64,000 bases of DNA from Oxalobacteraceae bacterium AB_14 (GTDB taxonomy: Bacteria > Pseudomonadota > Gammaproteobacteria > Burkholderiales > Burkholderiaceae_D): contig KB906725.1 in the NCBI GenBank assembly GCA_000381565.1, positions 2,986,377 through 3,050,376 on the forward strand, read 5' to 3'. Each line of letters begins with the position of its first letter. Position 1 is the stretch's first letter. This document shows, one piece after another, positions 58,003 to 64,000 of this stretch. Below the pieces are notes generated by a model. That model made no database searches. It was not told the origin of the DNA and worked only from the letters and a program-made list of their open reading frames with translations. A program made the translations under genes and the position numbers.

Positions 58003-60264
58003 ATGTTCCAAATGTTTGGTTTTGGCGGCGTAAAATGCCCGCGTTGCGAGCACAAAAACGACGACCAGTCGGGCTACTGCAAGCACTGCGGTTTGACCTT
58101 GGGCGCGCCGCGCAGCGAGCCTGTGCTGCGCGATAACCGCTGGATCCCCGGCGACGATGAACTGGCCGTGTACTTCGGCGTGAGCGCCTTGTCCGGCATC
58201 TTCACCAAAACGCTGCGCGTGCCGGCCACCTCGCGCGCCTACATCCTGCAAGCCGACAAGGCCACCGAGGTGCCGCAGGGCGAATACGAGATCGAAGGCT
58301 TCTTCACCCGCCTGAACCACCTGCTGCGCAACCAGAATGCGGAAATCCTCATCACCCGCAGCGCCGCGCTGCCGGTGGATTTTTCGTTCGGCGATCTGCA
58401 GACGGCGGAGCACCTGAAGGTGGCGGCCCGCTTCACGGTCGCCATCCGCATCGAGAACGTGCCGGCCTTCGCCCAGCACTTCATGACCGTGCCGGGTACC
58501 GTCAGCACGCAACACCTGCACGATCTGCTGGGGCCTTCGGTGCATCAGGTGGCGGCGGAGTTCATCGGCAGCCGCTCGATGCGCGACATGGCGCACAACG
58601 CCGACCTGCGCCTGCAACTGGACGAGCGCCTGCAAGCCGCATTGAAGCTGCGCCTGGCCGGCTACGGGCTGGCCGTCGATCGCGTGGAGACGGCCGCGCT
58701 GCGGCACGATAAATTCGACCACAACCGCGAACGCATCGGCACCCTGTGGCTGGTGGCGGACGAGCGCCATGTGCAGCTGGAGCACGTCAAGCAGCTGGAC
58801 CAGATCTACGACGAAGAAGAGTGGCAGGCGATCTGGCGCGAGGAACAGAAGATGCGTTCCGACCTGCGCCGCGCCGAATTGCGCCAGGACGCGGGCGTCA
58901 ACAAGGCCGAGCTGACGTTCAAGGAGTCCGAGCGCATGCAGGCCTTGCGCGCGCGCGAAGTGGACCTGTACAGCCGCGTGATGGAATCGAAGACCCGCAA
59001 GGTCGCCGTCGACAAAGGCGCCGGCACCGTACTGGCCGATCTGGAACACGAGCTGGCGAAGAATAAATCCCACCGCGCCGGCGAGCAGGCGGACTGGGAG
59101 CATGTGCGCCATCTGGCCCAGATCAAGATGCGCACCGAGCTCGAAGTACTGCAGCAGACGGCCGCCGAACAACGCCAGTTGGCGCAGCAGCGCCTGTCGC
59201 ACCAGCTGCGCCAGCAAGCCATCGAGAACCAGATGGCGCAGGCAATGCTGATCGAGGACGAGTCGCACCGCCGCGGCGAGCTGGCCGCGCTGCGCCAGCG
59301 CGAGAAAGCCGAGAAAGAACGCGAACTGCAGATCGAGGCGGAAGGCCACAATGAACGCATCCAGGGCCTGACGCTGGCCAGCGCCGCGCGCCGCCGGGAG
59401 GCCGAGCGCGTGCAGGAATGGGAAGACCAGCTGCAATTGGCCCGCCAGCGCGAACTGCTGCGCGGCGACGCCGTCAAGGATGCCGCCAACGCCGTGCAGG
59501 TGGCCGAGATCAACCAGAAGATCGAAGAGCTCAAGCGCGCCGGCGCGCAAGCCGATTCGGTGGCGCAGTATGAAAAGCTGCTGCGCACCATCGAGGCGGA
59601 TGGCGTGCATCAGCGCCAGGACCTCGCCGTCAACAAGCAGGCGATGCTGGATCAGCTGGAAGTGGACGAGCAGCGCCAGATCCTCAAGCAGAAGGAACAG
59701 GAAGCGCAATGGCAGCGCGAACTGAAAAAGCTCGAACACGACCGCGACGAGAAGTTCGCGCGCTGGAAGGGCGAGTACGATGTGCTGCTGGCGCAGCAAG
59801 CGCATGAACTCACGCGCATCGAGACCATCGGCCGCTTGAGCGATACCGGCAAGGTGGCCACCGCCGCCGCGCCGAACGCCGAAGCGCTCACGCAGATCAT
59901 GAAGATGCAGATCCAGGGCGGCATGACGGCCGAGCAGATACAGGCATTGGCGCAGGTGGTGGCGGCCGAACACGGCGTGACCCCGGTCGAAGCGGCGCAG
60001 CTGGCGCATGAACGGGTGCTGGAAGAGCGCGCGCACCGCGACACGGAAATGGACAAGGACCGCCGCCACCAGCTCGACCTGCTGAACCTGCAGAACACGG
60101 CCGGCGCCAATGCGCTGACCACGCAGAGCCAGCTGGGCATCGGCGTGGCGCAGGCCGGCGCTCCCGTGCCAGCGCCGGCGCGCTACTGCGCCAACGGCCA
60201 TCCGACGCGCGCCGGCCACCCTTTGGACAAATTCTGCGCCCAATGCGGCGTGCCTTTAGCTTAA
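58003..60264 (+). CDS. SPFH/coiled-coil protein with terminal zinc ribbons
   Basis: This 753-residue cytoplasmic protein has an N-terminal zinc ribbon (C12, C15, C26, C29 in KCPRCEHKNDDQSGYCKHCG), then an SPFH-like domain (about 45-270) resembling the virion-core/flotillin group. A very long charged coiled coil follows (about 280-640: AELRQDAGVNKAEL, QREKAEKERELQIEAEGHNE). A second Cys/His ribbon ends it (RYCANGHPTRAGHPLDKFCA, then QCG). SPFH proteins form oligomeric assemblies at membranes. The zinc ribbons at both ends are unusual and may bind a partner. It is followed 34 bp later by the kinase-FGE gene. An AAGGAGTC ribosome binding site precedes the ATG. Confidence 0.8.
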   Translation: MFQMFGFGGVKCPRCEHKNDDQSGYCKHCGLTLGAPRSEPVLRDNRWIPGDDELAVYFGVSALSGIFTKTLRVPATSRAYILQADKATEVPQGEYEIEGFFTRLNHLLRNQNAEILITRSAALPVDFSFGDLQTAEHLKVAARFTVAIRIENVPAFAQHFMTVPGTVSTQHLHDLLGPSVHQVAAEFIGSRSMRDMAHNADLRLQLDERLQAALKLRLAGYGLAVDRVETAALRHDKFDHNRERIGTLWLVADERHVQLEHVKQLDQIYDEEEWQAIWREEQKMRSDLRRAELRQDAGVNKAELTFKESERMQALRAREVDLYSRVMESKTRKVAVDKGAGTVLADLEHELAKNKSHRAGEQADWEHVRHLAQIKMRTELEVLQQTAAEQRQLAQQRLSHQLRQQAIENQMAQAMLIEDESHRRGELAALRQREKAEKERELQIEAEGHNERIQGLTLASAARRREAERVQEWEDQLQLARQRELLRGDAVKDAANAVQVAEINQKIEELKRAGAQADSVAQYEKLLRTIEADGVHQRQDLAVNKQAMLDQLEVDEQRQILKQKEQEAQWQRELKKLEHDRDEKFARWKGEYDVLLAQQAHELTRIETIGRLSDTGKVATAAAPNAEALTQIMKMQIQGGMTAEQIQALAQVVAAEHGVTPVEAAQLAHERVLEERAHRDTEMDKDRRHQLDLLNLQNTAGANALTTQSQLGIGVAQAGAPVPAPARYCANGHPTRAGHPLDKFCAQCGVPLA

Positions 60265-60298
60265 ACAGCTTTATGCAGGAACGGTTACACTTCGTTTA

Positions 60299-62608
60299 AT
60301 GATGCAAACAGCAAGAGACAAGATCCGCGAACTGCGGGCCTTACATGATGACGGTCTACTGAGCTTGCAGGAGTTCGACCGCCGCAAGAACGCCATCCTG
60401 GATGCGGAATACGCGCCGCCGGGAGGCAGCGTCACGGCCGCGCCGCCGGCGGCGCGGCAGGGCACCGAGCTTGGACTGATGTCCAGCCAGGAGATCGGCC
60501 CGCAGAACCGCCGCTACCGGCTGGAGCGCCTGATCGGCATGGGCGGCATGGGCCAGGTGTGGCAGGCGACCGACCTGGCCACCCACGCGGAGCTGGGCCA
60601 CAGCGACTTGGTGGCCCTGAAGATACTGCCGCCGCAACTGACCCAGAGCGCCACCCACGCCAAGTTGCTGATCGAGGAAGCGACACAGGCGCGCAAGCTG
60701 GCGCATGAAAACATCGTCCGCGTCTATGAATGGGCGCAGGACCCGGCCACCTCCAGCTATTTCATCATCATGGAATACCTGGAAGGCCAGGACCTCGACG
60801 CCTACCTGGCCGCGCAAGGCCCGCTGCCGCTGGAAGCGATCTACCGCCTGCTGACGCCTGTGGGCGACGCCTTGCAATACGCCTGGGACAAGCACAAGCT
60901 GGTGCATCGCGACATCAAGCCCGGCAACGTGTTCCTGACCCTGCGCGGCGAGATCAAGCTGCTGGACTTCGGCATCGCCTCGCGCGCGCGCAGTGCCGGC
61001 AGCAGCCTCGGTTTGCAGACGCCCAATGCCGGCACCGTCGGCTATCGCGCGCCGGAGGCGGGAACGCATCAACGCCAGCCTTCGCCCAGGCTGGATGTCT
61101 ACGCCGTCGCCGTGATGATCTACCAGCTGCTGGAAGGCCGCATGCCGTTTGACGATATGCGTCCGGCCGACTTCCATCCGTCGCCGCCGCAGGGGCTCAA
61201 TCCGGCGCAGTGGAAGGTGCTGCAAAACGGCTTCGCCTATGCGCAGGAGCGCCGACCGGCCTCGGTCAGCGAGCTGCTGGCGGAGCTGCGTCGCGCCGAC
61301 GGTCCGAGCGAGGAGGAGTTGGCCGCCCAGGCACGCCAGGCGCAGGAGCGTGAACAGCAGCGCCATTCCGAACAGGTGGCGCGTGCCGAGGCCAAGGCGG
61401 CGCAGGCGGAACAGGCGCGCGCCGCCGAATTGAAACGGCAGGCCATGGCGGCGGAACTGGCCGCCCGGCGCCAGGCGCAAGCCCAGGCAGCGGCGGCGGA
61501 AAAAGTGAAGCTGGACCAGCAACGCCGGGCGCTGGAGGCCAAGCAGCGCGCCGAGGCCGAAGCCGCGGCGCTGGCCCGCAAGCAGGCCTTGCGCGAGCAA
61601 TTGCAGGCGCGCCGCGACGCCGACGCCAGGCAGGCGCGCGAGGAACGCGAGGAGCAGCAGCGCAAAGCGGCGCAGTTGAAGGCCGAAGCGGCGTACCGCT
61701 CCGAGCAGGAACGCCACCGCAAGCAGCAGGCCGAACGCAATGCCGCCGAACTGGCTGCGCTGATGCCGACGGCGGGCAGCCCGGTCGCCGACGCCAACGG
61801 TGTGCTGCGCGACCGCTTTGTCGACGGCACCGGCGTCGGCCCCGACCTGGTGCTGATCCCTACCGGCCGTTTCCAGATGGGCTCACACGAGCATGAGCAG
61901 GCGGCGGCGATCAAGGCCGGCGCGCAGAAAAACTGGCTGGAGCGCGAAACGCCGCAGCACTGGGTCGGCATCGAGCATTCGTTCGCGATGGGGCGCTCGC
62001 CAATCACGGTCGGACAATGGCGGCAGTTCGTGCGCGCCACCGGCTGGGAATCGCAATCGGACACCGACTGGCGCGCGCCCGGCTTCGCGCAGACCGACGA
62101 ACATCCGGTGGTCGGCGTCAGCTGGGTCGACGCGCAGATGTATGTGCGCTGGCTGTCGGAGCAAACCGGCCAGACCTACCGGCTGCCGAGCGAGGCGGAG
62201 TGGGAATACGCCTGCCGCGCCGGCACCAAGACCGCCTTCAGCTTCGGCGACACCATCACCACCGAACAGGCCAACTACGACGGCCACTACACCTACAACG
62301 GCAGTCCGCGCGGCGCCTACCTGCAAGGGACCAACAAGGCCGGCACGTTCCAGCCCAACCCGTGGGGCCTGTTCGACATGCACGGCAACGTGTGGGAATG
62401 GACCCAGGACGTGGTACACGATAATTACATCGGCGCTCCGGTCGACGGCAGCGCATGGGAAGAGGGTGGCGACCAGGTGCGGCGCGTGCTGCGTGGCGGC
62501 TCTTGGCTGTACAACCCGCGCTATCTGCGCTCGTCGGTGCGCAACGGTTTTTCGGCGGTGCTCGCCAACGATATCGTCGGCTTCCGGGTTGCGCGAAAAC
62601 TGGTCTAA
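60299..62608 (+). CDS. Ser/Thr protein kinase fused to an FGE-type (formylglycine-generating-like) domain
   Basis: This 769-residue protein opens with a SHOCT-like helical hairpin (1-40: KIRELRALHDDGLLSLQEFD). A complete Hanks-type kinase follows (about 65-325): Gly loop MGGMGQVWQATD, catalytic Lys in VALKILPPQ, HRDIKPGNV, DFG in LLDFGIASRA, APE-type RAPEAG. Next comes an Ala/Gln/Glu/Arg coiled coil (about 335-490) and a C-terminal FGE/sulfatase-modifying-factor domain (about 500-769: LIPTGRFQMGS, YRLPSEAEWEYACRAG, GLFDMHGNVWEWTQD, LRGGSW). Only one Cys is seen in the FGE core, so the two copper-binding cysteines of true FGE are absent; it may instead bind substrate or carry out another oxidation. 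No membrane segment is seen. Confidence 0.88.
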   Translation: MMQTARDKIRELRALHDDGLLSLQEFDRRKNAILDAEYAPPGGSVTAAPPAARQGTELGLMSSQEIGPQNRRYRLERLIGMGGMGQVWQATDLATHAELGHSDLVALKILPPQLTQSATHAKLLIEEATQARKLAHENIVRVYEWAQDPATSSYFIIMEYLEGQDLDAYLAAQGPLPLEAIYRLLTPVGDALQYAWDKHKLVHRDIKPGNVFLTLRGEIKLLDFGIASRARSAGSSLGLQTPNAGTVGYRAPEAGTHQRQPSPRLDVYAVAVMIYQLLEGRMPFDDMRPADFHPSPPQGLNPAQWKVLQNGFAYAQERRPASVSELLAELRRADGPSEEELAAQARQAQEREQQRHSEQVARAEAKAAQAEQARAAELKRQAMAAELAARRQAQAQAAAAEKVKLDQQRRALEAKQRAEAEAAALARKQALREQLQARRDADARQAREEREEQQRKAAQLKAEAAYRSEQERHRKQQAERNAAELAALMPTAGSPVADANGVLRDRFVDGTGVGPDLVLIPTGRFQMGSHEHEQAAAIKAGAQKNWLERETPQHWVGIEHSFAMGRSPITVGQWRQFVRATGWESQSDTDWRAPGFAQTDEHPVVGVSWVDAQMYVRWLSEQTGQTYRLPSEAEWEYACRAGTKTAFSFGDTITTEQANYDGHYTYNGSPRGAYLQGTNKAGTFQPNPWGLFDMHGNVWEWTQDVVHDNYIGAPVDGSAWEEGGDQVRRVLRGGSWLYNPRYLRSSVRNGFSAVLANDIVGFRVARKLV

Positions 62609-62622
62609 CTTCAGGTAAGAAC

Positions 62623-62631
62623 TGGTATAAT
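62623..62631 (+). promoter_or_regulatory. Extended -10 promoter of yjdM
   Basis: TGG-TATAAT is a perfect -10 hexamer with the TGN extension, 31 bp before the ATG at 62663. No clear -35 is visible at 17 bp, as expected for extended -10 promoters. It lies just after the kinase-FGE stop at 62608, so yjdM is probably transcribed separately from the cluster. Confidence 0.55.
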
Positions 62632-62662
62632 GCCGCCTTCTTCAAAATACCAGGACCGTACC

Positions 62663-63007
62663 ATGAGCGCTTTGCCACCCTGCCCGAAATGTAATTCCGA
62701 ATTTACCTACGAAGACGGCACCCAGCTGGTCTGCCCGGAATGCGCCCACGAGTGGAGCGCCACCGCTGCCGAAGCCGCCGAAGAAGGCGCCAAGGTATAT
62801 CGCGACTCCGTCGGCAACATCCTGCAGGACGGCGATACTGTGACCGTGATCAAGGATTTGAAATTGAAGGGCGGCGGCGGCACCGTCAAAGTAGGCACCA
62901 AGGTCAAGAATATTCGCCTGGTCGACAGCGACCACGATATCGATTGCAAGATCGACGGCTTCGGCGCCATGAGCCTGAAAACCGAGTTCGTTAAAAAAGT
63001 CGTGTAA
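62663..63007 (+). CDS. yjdM: YjdM/PhnA zinc-ribbon protein
   Basis: This 114-residue protein has the PhnA/YjdM zinc ribbon (PCPKCNSEFTYEDGTQLVCP, then ECAHEWS) and the C-terminal domain DSVGNILQDGDTVTVIKDLK with VKNIRLVDSDHDIDCKIDGF. Family members are small cytoplasmic proteins of uncertain role, despite the old phosphonoacetate-hydrolase label. The ATG at 62663 is chosen over an upstream in-frame codon at 62630 because the latter lies in the promoter. It ends one base before the convergent LysR gene. Confidence 0.93.
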   Translation: MSALPPCPKCNSEFTYEDGTQLVCPECAHEWSATAAEAAEEGAKVYRDSVGNILQDGDTVTVIKDLKLKGGGGTVKVGTKVKNIRLVDSDHDIDCKIDGFGAMSLKTEFVKKVV

Positions 63008-63892
63008 TCACCCCAGCCGCTCCAGCGCAAAGTCGACGAAGCTGCGGACTTTGGCGCTGGGGCGCGCTTCCGGCCGGCGCAGTATGTGCATGGGCCGCGA
63101 CGGCAGTTCCCACTTCGGCAGCAGCCGTACCAGTTTTCCCGCCGCCAGCGCGGGCTCCAGCAGCAGGTCCGCCTGCATCGCGATACCCATGCCCGCAATC
63201 GCACCAGACACCAGCGACGTTCCAGTGTTGCTGACGAAGGAACTGCGTACCGGCACCTCGATCTGATCCTCGCCCTTGCGAAAGCGCCACGCTGCATGCG
63301 GGCGCCAGTCGGAAAACACCAGGCAGTCATGCTTTTCCAGATCCGACGGATGGCGTGGCGTGCCGCGCCGCTTCAGGTACTCCGGGCTGGCGGCGAGCAG
63401 CACGCGGCCCGGCCGCAGAGGCCGGGCGATCAAGCCGCTGTCCACCAGCGTGCCGGAGCGGATCGCGACGTCGACGCCTTCCTCGGCCATGTCGATCACC
63501 CGGTTGGTCAGTAGCAGATCAATTTTCACTTGCGGGTACAGCGCGGCATAAGCGCCGATGACGGGCATGAGCCGATGTTCGCCATACGTGGCGGGCGCGG
63601 AGACGCGCAGGCTGCCCTGCGGCTCCGCGCGCAGATGCTCGGCCACGCGGTCGGCCGCTTCCACGCCGGCCAGTACATCGCGGCAGCGCTCAAGGTAAAC
63701 CGCGCCGATTTCGGTCAGCGCTTGCCTGCGCGTTGTGCGCTCGATCAAGCGCGCGCCCAGTTCCTGCTCCAGCGCCTGCACATGTTTGCCGACCATGACC
63801 GGGGACATGTCCAATGTTTGCGCGGCGGCGGCGAAGCTGCGCGCGCTGGCGGCGGCCACGAATACCTGCATGCTGCGGAGTTTATCGCTCAT
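63008..63892 (-). CDS. LysR-family regulator
   Basis: This 294-residue LTTR has the helix-turn-helix RSFAAAAQTLDMSPVMVGKH and the effector domain starting PQGSLRVSAPATYGEHRLMP. It is divergent from a gene that starts at 63993 and runs off the window, so it probably controls that gene. The 100-bp intergenic region is AT-rich and contains TTCGAA dyads (near 63895 and 63951), possible LysR contact sites. The inducer is unknown. Confidence 0.92.
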   Translation of the reverse strand: MSDKLRSMQVFVAAASARSFAAAAQTLDMSPVMVGKHVQALEQELGARLIERTTRRQALTEIGAVYLERCRDVLAGVEAADRVAEHLRAEPQGSLRVSAPATYGEHRLMPVIGAYAALYPQVKIDLLLTNRVIDMAEEGVDVAIRSGTLVDSGLIARPLRPGRVLLAASPEYLKRRGTPRHPSDLEKHDCLVFSDWRPHAAWRFRKGEDQIEVPVRSSFVSNTGTSLVSGAIAGMGIAMQADLLLEPALAAGKLVRLLPKWELPSRPMHILRRPEARPSAKVRSFVDFALERLG

Positions 63893-63992
63893 ATTCGAAA
63901 GTATTTGTTACGAGTCTATGAAATTCTAGCTCATTTATGCATTTTTTAATTCGAATAACAATGGAGCCTCATTCAACAGCAAGGAGTTCATC

Positions 63993-64000
63993 ATGGCAGC
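63993..64000 (+). CDS. Start of a gene cut by the window edge
   Basis: An ATG at 63993 with a strong AAGGAG ribosome binding site 8 bp upstream begins MA and leaves the window. Its divergent position next to a LysR gene suggests it is the regulated target. Nothing more can be said. Confidence 0.55.

Overview
The window is a high-GC chromosomal segment from a betaproteobacterium, most likely family Oxalobacteraceae (Massilia/Duganella/Janthinobacterium-like). This is inferred from the gene families: a PEP-CTERM protein, a BpH3-type short H-NS protein, a ureDABCEFG-ureJ order, VpsR-type sigma-54 activators, DUF1304/DUF1294/pirin/azoR housekeeping genes, and dispersed CGTCATTCCCGC-type palindromic repeats. 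No rRNA, tRNA or CRISPR array was seen, and no gene-free stretch exceeds about 250 bp.

Layout. 1-365: end of an ISL3-family insertion sequence. 0.46-2.15 kb: an SDR oxidoreductase and a PEP-CTERM exported protein. 2.2-8.05 kb: a complete urease operon (ureD, A, B, C, E, F, G, then a HupE/UreJ nickel permease), preceded by an NtrC-type site and a well-formed sigma-54 promoter, with a palindromic repeat between ureE and ureF. 8.1-8.8 kb: a lysophospholipid-type acyltransferase.

8.9-15.0 kb: a VpsR-like sigma-54 activator followed by a five-gene operon under its own sigma-54 promoter. It encodes a Gly/Ala/Asn-rich secreted low-complexity protein, two small exported proteins, a C39-like cysteine peptidase and an outer-membrane barrel. 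The layout resembles the Pseudomonas Fap functional-amyloid operon.

15-31.9 kb: mainly metabolic and accessory genes: MBL hydrolase, ArsR plus Old Yellow Enzyme, SugE, an aspartoacylase-like enzyme, a winged-helix/STAND ATPase coupled to a small protein, a DUF1906 glycoside-hydrolase-like operon, an HExxH zincin-like protein, pirin/azoreductase with a divergent LysR, and phosphatidylserine decarboxylase. 32-38 kb: a GAF-GAF-PAS adenylate cyclase with a coiled-coil partner, a truncated lysR remnant, a PepSY membrane protein with a Fur-like box, H-NS, a decayed amidohydrolase pseudogene invaded by a repeat, and a Lon-substrate-domain protein. 38-50 kb: trpS operon with a possible attenuator, an alpha-amino-ester-hydrolase-like enzyme, an HD/MFS/solute-binding operon, a cheW-MCP pair, an RNase HI-like protein and small exported proteins.

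50.3-62.6 kb: the most unusual region, seven closely spaced same-strand genes: a transpeptidase-type penicillin-binding protein without a glycosyltransferase domain, three unrecognised proteins, a protein with two diverged copies of a Lon-protease-like module, an SPFH/coiled-coil protein bracketed by zinc ribbons, and a Ser/Thr kinase fused to a formylglycine-generating-enzyme (FGE)-type domain. I know of no named system with this content; it is the best candidate for an undescribed system. The window ends with yjdM/phnA and a LysR regulator divergent from a gene cut off at the edge.
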